Below are positions 8,284 to 17,066 of a DNA stretch of 64,000 nt, piece after piece. The DNA is taken from positions 1-64,000 of the forward strand of contig CAZCZL010000006.1 of assembly GCA_964503315.1 (NCBI GenBank), in the 5' to 3' direction. How positions within the stretch are numbered: position 1 is the first letter of the stretch; each line of letters opens with the position of its first letter. The notes under the pieces are model-generated. The model searched no databases and was not told the DNA's origin. It worked only from the letters and a program-made list of their open reading frames with translations. The position numbers and the translations under genes are program-made. Source of the stretch: FEB-12 sp964503315 (GTDB taxonomy: Bacteria; Zixibacteria; MSB-5A5; GN15; FEB-12).

Positions 8284-9732
8284 TCAGTAGATCATGCCTT
8301 CGTCGCAATGGCCGGGGCCAATGAGACCATTGTTGTACATGTCGAGCATGTCCTTCCAACCGTTGACCATACCGCGCTGGGCGCGAGAGAGGCTTTCCCA
8401 GTTGGTGTAGTCATACATGGCGAGGAACGCATCGGCGGCGGCGATAGTGGCAGCAATGGCGGAGCCATCAGCACCGTCGGCCATCGACAGCTTGGCGCCG
8501 AGCAACTGAGCATAAAGTTTGGTGATACCGTTGGAAGAGGTACCATAGTAATTCTGCTCGAGGACGCGGACGGCCTGGAGAGCAGAGGTTACCTGCATGG
8601 ACTTGGCGCCGCCAGCGGTACCGAGCCATATCGGCAGGTACTGAGTGACTTCGTCAGCCTGCGGGCCAAAGCCGGCATGGGTCTTCCAGTAGCCGATGGT
8701 GTGGCTGCAGCCGCCCATCTCCGGCTTGTAGATACCAGCATCCCAGGTCAGATCGATCTCACCAGCGTCGAGCGTGGTGCATTCGGTTTCGCCGGTGTTG
8801 ATGTCGGCATCGGAATCAAGCGCGTCATCGCCACCCTGATTCTGGGAGGTGAACACATAGTCAGCCGGGAGGTTGCTGAACTTGACGTAGTAGCCGCCCG
8901 CTGGAAGATTGTCGAAGAGATAGAGGCCGTCGCCATCGGTGAGCATCTCGTCGAGCAGAACGCCTTCGCAGTTGAAGAGCTGGACGGTGACGCCGGAGAC
9001 GCCGGTTTCGCCGCCATCCTGGATGCCGTTCATGTTGTCATCGTACCAGACGTAGTTGCCGAGAGCGCCGAGTCTCTCTTCGATGGTCGGCACGGGGAAC
9101 ATCAGCAGACCCTGCTTTTCGTACGGGGTACCGGCAACGTTACCAAAGGTGATAATACGGTTGGTACCGAAGTTCCAGGTGGCATCGCGCTCGTTGATGA
9201 AGGTGTCCATGTCGATGTAGACAGTGTCACAGCCTTCGTTGGTGCAAATGACCACGAACGGATGATTCGGGTTGTCGGAATCGCTGGAGACGAGTTCGGT
9301 GCGCAACGACAGGTTATCCTGATCAAGCAGGAGGCCGTAGTTGGCAAAGGTACCATCGCCCCAGGCGGTGACAAGCGACGTGATGTCGATCATTTCCCAG
9401 CCCATCGCGTCGGCCACAAAGGTAGCTTCAACGGCCGGTGAATAGGCGCCGCCGAAGTTGGCCCAGGTGACGGTCATTTCATCCCACATGGAGGTCACGC
9501 GATGGATGCGGACTTCCTGTGAGGACGGAGAGAGGACGTAGACATGAAGAGTGGCGGACGTGATCTCATTCACGGCAGCCGAGGCGGTCAATCCGTTAGT
9601 CGCGCGTTCGGATGACCCGTTGAACTGGCTATCAGAAGCGGACGACAGCGGGGTGTTCGGCTGATTTGAGCAGCCGACGATCACCATCGCGAGCATCGCA
9701 ACCACCAACAGCATTTTGGACAGTCTGAACAT
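8284..9732 (-). CDS. Surface lipoprotein with DNRLRE-like, SdrD B-like and GYWKTH domains
   Basis: This 482-residue exported lipoprotein has a hydrophobic leader ending in VIVGC, a lipobox with Cys21 as the lipid anchor. Domain order: about 50-215, a DNRLRE/CBM96-like beta-sandwich (ATLHVYVLS...RIHRVTSMWDEMTVTW, then GWEMIDITSLV). About 240-345, an SdrD B/Cna-B-like domain (LGNYVWYDDNMNGIQD.GE.GVSGVTVQL...DGLYLFDNLPAGGYYVKF) whose D/N-rich loops suggest calcium binding. About 350-482, a module starting CSHTIGYWKTHAGFGP that often follows SdrD B domains in environmental bacteria and has no known function. In known proteins SdrD B repeats act as rigid stalks, so a cell-surface adhesin or structural role is likely. 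RBS GGAGGA lies eight or nine bases before ATG; a promoter lies 170 bases upstream. Confidence 0.82.
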   Translation of the reverse strand: MFRLSKMLLVVAMLAMVIVGCSNQPNTPLSSASDSQFNGSSERATNGLTASAAVNEITSATLHVYVLSPSSQEVRIHRVTSMWDEMTVTWANFGGAYSPAVEATFVADAMGWEMIDITSLVTAWGDGTFANYGLLLDQDNLSLRTELVSSDSDNPNHPFVVICTNEGCDTVYIDMDTFINERDATWNFGTNRIITFGNVAGTPYEKQGLLMFPVPTIEERLGALGNYVWYDDNMNGIQDGGETGVSGVTVQLFNCEGVLLDEMLTDGDGLYLFDNLPAGGYYVKFSNLPADYVFTSQNQGGDDALDSDADINTGETECTTLDAGEIDLTWDAGIYKPEMGGCSHTIGYWKTHAGFGPQADEVTQYLPIWLGTAGGAKSMQVTSALQAVRVLEQNYYGTSSNGITKLYAQLLGAKLSMADGADGSAIAATIAAADAFLAMYDYTNWESLSRAQRGMVNGWKDMLDMYNNGLIGPGHCDEGMIY

Positions 9733-9904
9733 GTAAATGTTCCTCCGTTGTGCCGGTTCGGGACCGGTCAGATTCAGGTTTGCTTTAGTGGAGACGTTGG
9801 TTCAGGCCGCGACAGTTACTGCCACAGTCTCTCGTAGTATTGACAAGTAAGAGAATCTCGAATCACTGGAGATGGCGTGGTGAATAGGTCACCCGGCCAT
9901 CGCT

Positions 9905-9932
9905 AATATAACATCCTTTCAGAAACTGTCAA
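9905..9932 (-). promoter_or_regulatory. Promoter for the surface lipoprotein gene
   Basis: On the minus strand, TTGACA (9932-9927), a 16-base spacer and TATATT (9910-9905) are close to consensus. The predicted 5' leader of about 165 bases (9733-9898) is long and holds no obvious hairpin or known riboswitch core; it may carry a regulator I cannot recognise. Confidence 0.7.
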
Positions 9933-10015
9933 CCCTCAAATCGTGGACTATGCTTATCCGCTATACTGGAACGCGCGGAATGTGCAAAAACCGGACATAG
10001 CTTCTCGTATTTGAG

Positions 10016-10044
10016 TTGGCGATATCCCTCAAAGTCCATATACT
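10016..10044 (+). promoter_or_regulatory. Promoter for the aldo/keto reductase gene
   Basis: TTGGCG (10016-10021), a 17-base spacer and TATACT (10039-10044) lie about 70 bases before the GTG start. It is divergent from the promoter at 9905-9932. Confidence 0.6.
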
Positions 10045-10115
10045 AAAGCAAATGCCGTACCGTTGCCGGATTGTTGAGACCGAAACCGAGACGGCTACGC
10101 AAAGGGAGACATTCA

Positions 10116-11069
10116 GTGGATAATACAAAGCAGAGGCTGGGAAGATCCAACTTGGTGGTGGGGCCATTGGCGTTTGGCGGGAATGTGTTTGGATGGACGG
10201 CAGATGAGGCAATGTCGTTCCGGTTACTGGACGAATTTGTCGATGCCGGTTTCAATCTGATAGATACCGCTGACGTTTACTCCAATTGGTACAAGGGGAA
10301 TGTTGGAGGGGAGTCGGAGCGGATAATCGGGAAATGGATGAAATCGCGGAGCAATCGAGATCGGGTGATCATTGCCACCAAGGTAGGTCACAAGATGAGC
10401 GAATCCGAGTTTGGGCTAAAGAGGGGGTACATTCTACAGGCGATAGAGAGATCGCTGGAGCGACTGCAAACGGACTACATCGATCTCTATCAGACGCACA
10501 AGGACGATGCGGAGACCGAAGTCGAGGAAACCCTGCAAGCCTATGCAACTATTTTGCAGCAAGGGAAAGTGCGTGTGATAGGGGCTTCAAACCTTTCGCA
10601 AAACCGGATGCGGGAATCACTGGCGGCAAGTGAGAAGCTGGGTCTCCCCCGTTACGAATCGGTTCAGCCAAGATTCAACATGTATGACCGAGCGGAGTTC
10701 GAAAAGGAGTTGCAGCAATATTGCCTGGAGAATGAGCTGGGAGTAATTCCGTATTTTTCGCTGGCAAGCGGGTTCCTGTCGGGGAAATACCGATCGGAGG
10801 CGGACCTGTCGACGAGTTCGCGGCAGCTTCGCATAAAGGATTATTTGAATGAGCGGGGGTGGAGAATTGTCGATGCGTTGACGGACGTAGCGAAAGAGAC
10901 CAAGACGAGTCCATCGCAAGTGGCGATCGCCTGGTTGCGGGCGCAACCGGGGATAACGGCGCCTATCGCAAGCGCAACCAATTCGGAGCAATTGAAGGAA
11001 CTCATCGCCGGGGCGCGCTTGACTCTTGCCCCGGAGTATCTGGAGATTCTGAACCGCGCCAGCAGTTAA
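10116..11069 (+). CDS. Aldo/keto reductase family oxidoreductase
   Basis: This is a cytoplasmic NAD(P)H-dependent reductase of the (beta/alpha)8 aldo/keto reductase family, about 317 residues. GTG at 10116 is taken as the start because AAAGGGAG lies about eight bases upstream; the upstream TTG frame is not supported. All four catalytic residues are in place: Asp in NLIDTADVYS, Tyr in the same motif, Lys in VIIATKVGHK, and His in DYIDLYQTHKDD. The C-terminal cofactor segment GITAPIASATNSEQL fits the family. It resembles bacterial YajO/MocA-type members, which act on diverse aldehydes; the physiological substrate is unknown. It ends 13 bases before the stop of the convergent CotH gene with no clear terminator between them. 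Confidence 0.88.
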   Translation: MDNTKQRLGRSNLVVGPLAFGGNVFGWTADEAMSFRLLDEFVDAGFNLIDTADVYSNWYKGNVGGESERIIGKWMKSRSNRDRVIIATKVGHKMSESEFGLKRGYILQAIERSLERLQTDYIDLYQTHKDDAETEVEETLQAYATILQQGKVRVIGASNLSQNRMRESLAASEKLGLPRYESVQPRFNMYDRAEFEKELQQYCLENELGVIPYFSLASGFLSGKYRSEADLSTSSRQLRIKDYLNERGWRIVDALTDVAKETKTSPSQVAIAWLRAQPGITAPIASATNSEQLKELIAGARLTLAPEYLEILNRASS

Positions 11070-11082
11070 CCCCTCCCTTCTC

Positions 11083-13284
11083 CTATGGGCAGGATGGGAG
11101 GGTCGGTCGCGGCGTAAGAGTCAGATATCCGATCAGGAGTGACAGATCGGAAAGGTCAATCAGATCTGTACCCGAGACATTGGCGGCCTCCTCGCACGGG
11201 AGAGTTGGTCTCGGCGTCAGCGTCAGGTAACCAATCAGCATCGAAAGATCAGTCAAATCGATTGTCCCCGACGAACTGACATTCCCTCGCATACCGATAC
11301 AGCAATTCACAGTGCAGTTGGAAGCGGCGAAAGACGGCGCCATGCGCGCGAACGCGCCGGCGCCGTTGGGGCATCTCCCCCAGCTTGAGTCGGTTACTTG
11401 CGCACCGAATACCACGGAATCAATCAATTTCAGCGAGGAATCAGACAGAACAACCGCCTCACCTGATTTGGAGAGCGCAAAGTTGGCGTGGAGCCCGGCT
11501 TGCGTAGTATCCTGGTCGGCCCAAACGGTGAGGTAACTGAATGGAGCTATGGAGGTGTCAGGAAAGGTCCATTTGCCGAACTCGGTGATCTTGTCGGAGA
11601 GATGGCAGTTCTTCAAAGAAATAGGGGACGAAGTCGGGTTATAGAGCTCGATCCAATCTTCAAATTCACCGTTCTGGTCGGCGACCGCGGAGACATTGTC
11701 TGCCATAAACTCGTTTATCTTTACCGCGGAGACCGTGGGGGTGGTCACGGTCAAAACCGAGTCTTCGAACTCTGCGCGCGGTGGCATATAAGCGGCAGAA
11801 GTAGCATTCTCAGCATAAATGTAATAATGAATGTCTGCGGTTCCGGCGGTGACGGACGCGCCGTAGATGCCATCCGAAGCGGAGCCATCATTGTGGTTGC
11901 CGTCATCAAACATGGTGACAGTAGAAAACGGGGCGACGGGTTGGTCGCGATATTTGAGAGCGACGGAGGTAGCATTGCTGACAGTGGCGGTAACCCATCC
12001 GGTCGAATCAGCGACGAGCGGAGTCGCAGTGTGATTGACCTGAGAGATGGTCGGAGCGACTGCGGCGAAGAGCGGCACGGTATTCAGGTAATTGAGACGT
12101 GCAGCCATAAGCTGGGTCAGTCCGGGGGTCGCACCGACGTTGGTGGTGATGTTATTGATGAAGGCCGTATACGTTGAGAATTTGTTCGGGTCGGCTTGTA
12201 CGTGGTTGTCGATAATGTCCTGCAGTTCGAGGGCGCGCGAGTGGTACCAGCCGCTGGCGACCATCTCCGACATGATCGTTTTCATGTGGGCGATATAGCG
12301 CCTTTTGTAGTTCGAGTTGGTGAGAATCTTTTCAATAATAGGATAATTGTCGTTTGTTTCGTTGAGAAAAGGGCTGAGTTGCTGCATCTGCGCCAGAGAA
12401 AGAGCCGATCCACCGATGATCTGCGAAAAACCGCCCATGATCATGTTCAGATCCCAAAGGATAGGATTGAACCGACTCGAAGCATCGCGATAGAGATAGT
12501 AGTTGTGGGCGAAGTTGATCGGGCCATCGAGGTTCACGAACAGGTTGCTATAGGCCAGAAACCAGAGATGTCGGTCGACGTCGAGCACCTTCTCTACTTC
12601 TGAAGTCGTGTTGTTAAGGGTGTCGAGGAAGTCGATCAGTTCAGACCAGCCGCCGTTTGATTCGATCTCGAAACGATCCATATAAGCAGTGGAATCTTCG
12701 CCATCGTAGCCCCAGACAACGTAAACGTCGCCGGGACCGCCGGTAACCTCGCCTTTGAACCGCACGCCGTTGTCGTCGTAGAAGTGGGTCCGCATAAAAA
12801 GTTTGTCTACATCCTGCACTGAGACATAGAGGCCCATCAGGGTGCCGTTGACGTACACATTGCAGTAGTTGGCAAGGCCGGCCGGCATGTAGTTTCGGGC
12901 CATCTCGTACGTCAGAACCTCGCGCACAAAACTGGGGTCGAACCAGACATTGGCGAGTTTGAGCGTGCCGTATCCCTGAATTGTCTGGTTATCCTTGATG
13001 AAGTCGAGTTTGATATTGAAGGGGTTCTTGGTCCGATTGGGATTGTAAGTGCTGAAACCCTTGTAACGGACGCCGACGCTGTCATAGAGAACGCCGTCAA
13101 TGGTAACACTTCCCAGCAGGCGTTCCTCCCCTATCGCGTAGAGACTGTCCAGGATGCGATCCCAATTCGATTCCGCAAAGGTTATCTCAATCGTGCGTAC
13201 AGTATTGACGTCATAAAAATCCTGGGCAAGAGCCGGGAGAGCCAAGGATAAGGTGGCGACGACGGATAAAAGCAGCTTCTTCAT
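11083..13284 (-). CDS. Secreted CotH-kinase family protein with lamin-tail domain and dockerin-like tail
   Basis: This is a 733-residue exported protein. After the signal peptide (MKKLLLSVV to ALA), residues about 25-390 form a CotH-type atypical protein kinase domain: GVRYKGFSTYNP.RTKNPFNIKLDF, YEMARNYMP, MGLYVSVQDVDKLFM, and LWDLNMIMGGF with the metal-site Asp-Leu-Asn. Known CotH proteins phosphorylate secreted partners; the substrate here is unknown. About 410-510 looks like an Ig-like domain, 515-640 a lamin-tail domain (VKINEFMADN...GEFEDWIELYNPT), and 660-733 the dockerin-like pair with CC...C...CP. Both calcium loops have the shorter GNVSSSGTIDLTDLS spacing. RBS GGAGTGAG precedes ATG. 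A TATATT box lies near 13338 on the minus strand but without a well-spaced -35 box. Confidence 0.88.
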   Translation of the reverse strand: MKKLLLSVVATLSLALPALAQDFYDVNTVRTIEITFAESNWDRILDSLYAIGEERLLGSVTIDGVLYDSVGVRYKGFSTYNPNRTKNPFNIKLDFIKDNQTIQGYGTLKLANVWFDPSFVREVLTYEMARNYMPAGLANYCNVYVNGTLMGLYVSVQDVDKLFMRTHFYDDNGVRFKGEVTGGPGDVYVVWGYDGEDSTAYMDRFEIESNGGWSELIDFLDTLNNTTSEVEKVLDVDRHLWFLAYSNLFVNLDGPINFAHNYYLYRDASSRFNPILWDLNMIMGGFSQIIGGSALSLAQMQQLSPFLNETNDNYPIIEKILTNSNYKRRYIAHMKTIMSEMVASGWYHSRALELQDIIDNHVQADPNKFSTYTAFINNITTNVGATPGLTQLMAARLNYLNTVPLFAAVAPTISQVNHTATPLVADSTGWVTATVSNATSVALKYRDQPVAPFSTVTMFDDGNHNDGSASDGIYGASVTAGTADIHYYIYAENATSAAYMPPRAEFEDSVLTVTTPTVSAVKINEFMADNVSAVADQNGEFEDWIELYNPTSSPISLKNCHLSDKITEFGKWTFPDTSIAPFSYLTVWADQDTTQAGLHANFALSKSGEAVVLSDSSLKLIDSVVFGAQVTDSSWGRCPNGAGAFARMAPSFAASNCTVNCCIGMRGNVSSSGTIDLTDLSMLIGYLTLTPRPTLPCEEAANVSGTDLIDLSDLSLLIGYLTLTPRPTLPSCP

Positions 13285-13406
13285 TACTCACTCCGTAGGT
13301 TGACAGATTCGCGCGGTTCGGGAGTCGCGGTCTGACTGCCCAAATATAGCAGGATGACGCGCCGTTATGCCGTCAAAAAACAGTGACCAGTTATTCCTGT
13401 GGATGT

Positions 13407-14231
13407 TCAGAAGGTCCAGATCTTTTGGATCGTGGGCTGGCCGTACTCGGCACCGCCGGTATGGACGATCAGGTTCGGGGTTGGTGAATAGGTTGCGGGC
13501 CAATGGGAGTGGCCACAAAGGACGGTAAATCCGGCGGACGGATTCTCCTGTGCGACGCGGGTGAGCATCTCCCCCATATTCCTTGATGAGAAAAACGGCT
13601 GGTAATCATCGCGCGAGAGCATGCCGCTATACTGGGAAGATTCGCGGTACGGCGGTACGTGGGTGGCAATCAGGATGTGAGAATATTCAGCAAGGGCGGC
13701 TCTGATGGTTTCTTCGAGTTGAGTGGTGGCGTCATCGGCAAGTCGTCGCATGACCTCAAGCCAGTAGCGGCGAACCTCCGGATCAAGTCTCGGGATGGAT
13801 TGGTCGGGTCGACGGAAATCTCGGATAAGAAGAAAATCGTTGAGCAAGACGGAGGAGTGTTCATAGTCACCATTGCGGCCATCGGGCCATCCATCGTGCC
13901 CAACCAGACAGGTCTCGGGTGCGAGCCGTCGGATGTGCCCATTGGTGAGATAGACCAGATTCTGATTCTGTTGCTCGAGGCGGGTCATCTCGGCGCGGAC
14001 CTGAGACACCGAACCGCGATAGAAATCATGATTTCCGAGAACAAAGTAGACGGGACAATATAGCGCGGACGCAATCGACGTTAGGTGACCGGAAATGGTG
14101 TCGGCTTCGGCTATGTCGCCGGTCAGGACGATTGCATCGGATCGGCTGTCACGGAGCGAGTCGAGAAACACGGCCACCTCTGACTCGTTGAGAAAATTGA
14201 GATGAATGTCGGTGAGCCATGCAAGACGCAT
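13407..14231 (-). CDS. Calcineurin-like metallophosphoesterase
   Basis: This 274-residue phosphoesterase has the full set of dinuclear metal motifs in order: D8-x-H10 (TDIHLNF), GD in VLTGDIAEAD, GNHDFY, a lone His in IATHVPPYRE, and GHSH in VLCGHSHWP. No signal peptide is present, so it is cytoplasmic. Family members hydrolyse phosphomonoesters, diesters or nucleotides; the target cannot be read here. The start is fixed because the first metal motif begins at residue 8. No Shine-Dalgarno sequence precedes the ATG, and a plausible promoter ends about eight bases before it, so the mRNA may be leaderless. The product ends with VHTGGAEYGQP and a short basic tail, as in other phosphoesterases of this size. 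Confidence 0.87.
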   Translation of the reverse strand: MRLAWLTDIHLNFLNESEVAVFLDSLRDSRSDAIVLTGDIAEADTISGHLTSIASALYCPVYFVLGNHDFYRGSVSQVRAEMTRLEQQNQNLVYLTNGHIRRLAPETCLVGHDGWPDGRNGDYEHSSVLLNDFLLIRDFRRPDQSIPRLDPEVRRYWLEVMRRLADDATTQLEETIRAALAEYSHILIATHVPPYRESSQYSGMLSRDDYQPFFSSRNMGEMLTRVAQENPSAGFTVLCGHSHWPATYSPTPNLIVHTGGAEYGQPTIQKIWTF

Positions 14232-14238
14232 GGAGAAC

Positions 14239-14267
14239 AGAGTACGAAGTCAGGAGGCAGAATTCAA
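14239..14267 (-). promoter_or_regulatory. Candidate promoter for the phosphoesterase (leaderless)
   Basis: On the minus strand, TTGAAT (14267-14262), a 17-base spacer and TACTCT (14244-14239). The -10 box is weak, but the predicted transcription start falls at or next to the ATG at 14231. Confidence 0.4.
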
Positions 14268-14310
14268 CGGAAATCCTCTGGTCCTTCAGTGGAGCGCAAA
14301 CAGCATATCA

Positions 14311-14338
14311 TTGACAATTCTCTCTTTTTTGCTATCTT
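14311..14338 (+). promoter_or_regulatory. Promoter for the M28 peptidase gene
   Basis: TTGACA (14311-14316), a 16-base spacer and TATCTT (14333-14338). The leader to the start at 14481 is about 135 bases and has no clear regulatory fold. Confidence 0.7.
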
Positions 14339-14480
14339 GAGGTCATGAAACTCGCACTCCCTTTCCTATCTCGGATTGACCCCCAATGACCTCACCCCGA
14401 TCGCAGATATATTTTGGTTTCAAACGAATCCCCGCCAGCCTGTTCGGACGCAGCGCGGCGGTGCACAGGAGAGTATGCTG

Positions 14481-16856
14481 ATGAAAAGATTACTGATCGT
14501 AGTCGCGGTTCTGCTGGTAACACAAAGCGGTCTATCGGCAGCGGATCTGTACAAGGTAACGGTCAACTCGCCGCAGGAGGCGGCGGGGCTGGCGGCTGTT
14601 GGCGGTGAACCAATTCTGAGAGTATCCGACGGATTTCTGGTATTGGTGGAGCCGGACCAGAAGTCATTACTGGACGAGAGTGGTTTGGGGGTAAGTCTCA
14701 TCCGGCAAGGGGTAAGTCGTGACCAGCTAGCGTTGGACAATCGGATGGACCGGGCGAATGTTGCCAAGTATTCGCTGGTATTCGAGGATCACGGGGTGCG
14801 GCTGTTTATCGCAGACCGGCAGGTACTGGCGAGCCAAGGCGGCGATGTGATACCTGACCTGCGGCCGGTCCCGACTGGGGGCGTAAGCCTGCGGATGGAG
14901 GCGCCAACGAGATCGGCAGAAGAGATGCTCTCTTCCCTGTCAATGACAAGCGCGCCACTGGACTCACTCATCGGGTTGGTCTCACAGGATACGATATACT
15001 CAAAACTGCTGACACTTCAGGCATTCGGGACCCGGGTCGCGGGGACCACGCCGAATATTACATCGAGAAACTGGATTTACAGTCAGTTGGTGTCGTTCGG
15101 GTATGACTCGGTGGTGTATGACAGTTTTACGGCTTCGGTTTCGGGCGGTACGAAGATGTGCTATAACGTAATGGCCACGAAAGTCGGGACAGTGCACCCG
15201 AATCACTTTGTGATCGTCGGGGCACACCGGGACGCGGTCACTAATTCGCCGGGAGCGGATGATAACGGGTCAGGGACGATCGCGGTATTAGAAATCGCAC
15301 GCGTGCTGAAGGATATACCCACTGACCTGACGGTCATTTTTGCTCTGTACGACGCCGAAGAGTACGGCCTGTACGGTTCAAATCACCATGCGGCCGAGGT
15401 GAACGCTCGAGGGGATTCTCTGGTCTACATGTTGAACATGGACATGATCGCGCATTTCCAGAACTCAGCCGACGCGAACCTCTATCACGGTACGAGCACA
15501 GCATATTCGCAACTCTGGATGCAACTATCGGATTCGCTGGTTGGGATCACCGGCCACCTGGCAGGGAGTTCGTCGGGGTCGGATCATTTCCCATATTCGC
15601 AGTACGGGTATCCGGTGACTTTCGCCGCGGAGTATATTTTCTCGACCGTGTATCATTCGGCTCGAGATTCATCGACCAACATGAATTTTGAGTACATGGC
15701 GCGCATGGTCAAGGCGTGCCTTGCGACCGGGTATACGGTCGCGCAGACCGCCGGACCACGGCCGTCGCTGGCACTGCAGCTTAAGGAGGCTGCACCGGTG
15801 ATGGTGGATCCCGCGGGGGGCACTTCGTTTGAGGTGAGTGTAGCATCAGCCTATGGCGGCCAGGTGGTCGCAGGGTCGGCGAAATTGCACTACTCGGTCG
15901 ACGGAGCGGAGTTTGTAGAGACTCCAATGGTGCATCTGATCGACAACATCTACTCGGCCATATTCCCGGCGATATCGTGCGGTAGCGATGTGCTGTACTA
16001 CGTGTCGGTCGAAGAAGAAACCTCGGGTGTGACCACCATCCCGGATCTAGCGCATCCGCTGCTGGCGATCGCGGGGACATCGATGTCGGTAGTCTGGTCG
16101 GATAACGGAGAATCAAGTCTGGGATGGACCGTGACCGGCAACGCGGTGGATGGACCTTGGACGCGGGGAGTTCCGGTTGGGAATGGCGAACGGGGCGACC
16201 CGAAATATGACTATGACGGTTCGGGGAGCTGCTGGTTGACCGATAATGTGTACGGGAATTCGGATGTGGATGACGGGACCACCTATTTGCTCTCCCCCAC
16301 GCTTGACCTATCACAGGGGAACGCGCTGCTGACGTACGCAGTCTGGTTCTCCAACAATTTCGGAGCATCGCCGAATGAGGATGTTTTCAAAGTCTGGATA
16401 TCCGACGACAACGGCACGGTCTGGAATCAGGCAGACGCGGTAGGGCCAGTGACCGACGCCGGAGGTGGGTGGCACTTGAGATCCTTCTGGGTGGGTGATT
16501 GGGTCGTCCCAAGCGCTCAGGTCAAACTAAGATTTGAGGCCGCAGACCTGGGGTCAGGATCGGTGGTCGAGGCAGCAATCGACGCATTAACGATTCGACG
16601 GTTCGACTGCGCGCCTCCCTCCTGTTGTACTGGAGAAACCGGGAATCTTAACCTGAGCGCGCAGGAGACACCGGATCTTTCGGACCTGGCATTGCTGATA
16701 ACGTACTTGACGACCTCGCCCCAGCCAGTGTTGCCGTGTCTGGACGAGGCAAATGTGAATGGGAGTGGACCATCGCAGCCGGATATTTCCGATCTGTCGC
16801 TGTTGATCGCGTTCCTGACGCAGAGTCCGCGCCCGACACTGCCGACTTGCCCTTGA
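14481..16856 (+). CDS. Secreted M28-family metallopeptidase with dockerin-like tail
   Basis: This is an exported zinc aminopeptidase/carboxypeptidase-type enzyme of about 791 residues. Starts at 14475 and 14481 are both possible; 14481 gives the better seven-base spacing from AGGAGAG and begins the signal peptide MKRLLIVVAVLLV...LSA. The catalytic domain (about 160-430) has the M28 zinc ligands: H249 and D251 in GAHRDA, Asp in GADDNGSG, the Glu pair in YDAEEYGLYGS, Asp in NMDMIAH, and His in GSDHFPYSQYGYP. A beta-sandwich follows (about 440-545), then a domain of the MAM/CUB-like 'WSDNGESSLGW' type (about 550-705), then the dockerin-like pair with CC...C...CP. A role in breaking down peptides outside the cell or on its surface follows from the family. 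It has its own promoter and a strong terminator. Confidence 0.9.
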   Translation: MKRLLIVVAVLLVTQSGLSAADLYKVTVNSPQEAAGLAAVGGEPILRVSDGFLVLVEPDQKSLLDESGLGVSLIRQGVSRDQLALDNRMDRANVAKYSLVFEDHGVRLFIADRQVLASQGGDVIPDLRPVPTGGVSLRMEAPTRSAEEMLSSLSMTSAPLDSLIGLVSQDTIYSKLLTLQAFGTRVAGTTPNITSRNWIYSQLVSFGYDSVVYDSFTASVSGGTKMCYNVMATKVGTVHPNHFVIVGAHRDAVTNSPGADDNGSGTIAVLEIARVLKDIPTDLTVIFALYDAEEYGLYGSNHHAAEVNARGDSLVYMLNMDMIAHFQNSADANLYHGTSTAYSQLWMQLSDSLVGITGHLAGSSSGSDHFPYSQYGYPVTFAAEYIFSTVYHSARDSSTNMNFEYMARMVKACLATGYTVAQTAGPRPSLALQLKEAAPVMVDPAGGTSFEVSVASAYGGQVVAGSAKLHYSVDGAEFVETPMVHLIDNIYSAIFPAISCGSDVLYYVSVEEETSGVTTIPDLAHPLLAIAGTSMSVVWSDNGESSLGWTVTGNAVDGPWTRGVPVGNGERGDPKYDYDGSGSCWLTDNVYGNSDVDDGTTYLLSPTLDLSQGNALLTYAVWFSNNFGASPNEDVFKVWISDDNGTVWNQADAVGPVTDAGGGWHLRSFWVGDWVVPSAQVKLRFEAADLGSGSVVEAAIDALTIRRFDCAPPSCCTGETGNLNLSAQETPDLSDLALLITYLTTSPQPVLPCLDEANVNGSGPSQPDISDLSLLIAFLTQSPRPTLPTCP

Positions 16857-16882
16857 TATAGGGTTGAATATCGACGTTCATG

Positions 16883-16913
16883 GAGAGGACGGCGCGGGCC
16901 GTCCTCTCATTTT
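16883..16913 (+). terminator. Intrinsic terminator
   Basis: A perfect 11-bp stem (16883-16893 with 16898-16908) and a 4-base loop are followed by ATTTT. It ends the M28 peptidase transcript. Confidence 0.85.
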
Positions 16914-16963
16914 GAGTACGAGTAAAGTAGTCTCGTGCGGTCCGGATTTGTCTATAAAAACAC

Positions 16964-16992
16964 TTGGCGGGAACAGAGTTAGGGTGTATCTT
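16964..16992 (+). promoter_or_regulatory. Promoter for the M43 peptidase gene
   Basis: TTGGCG (16964-16969), a 17-base spacer and TATCTT (16987-16992), followed by a leader of about 70 bases. Confidence 0.55.
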
Positions 16993-17066
16993 GTTAGAAC
17001 TGACAATTGAACACCCCACTCGCCTATCCTCACGGGGCGTGTACACCAGACAAAAGGAACGAAGAC

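Noticed and set aside
7019..9441. Long plus-strand frames opposite the aminotransferase and lipoprotein genes (7019-7603 and 8308-9441)
   Set aside because: They are antisense to genes with clear motifs and signals, lack ribosome binding sites, and read as codon-position shadows.
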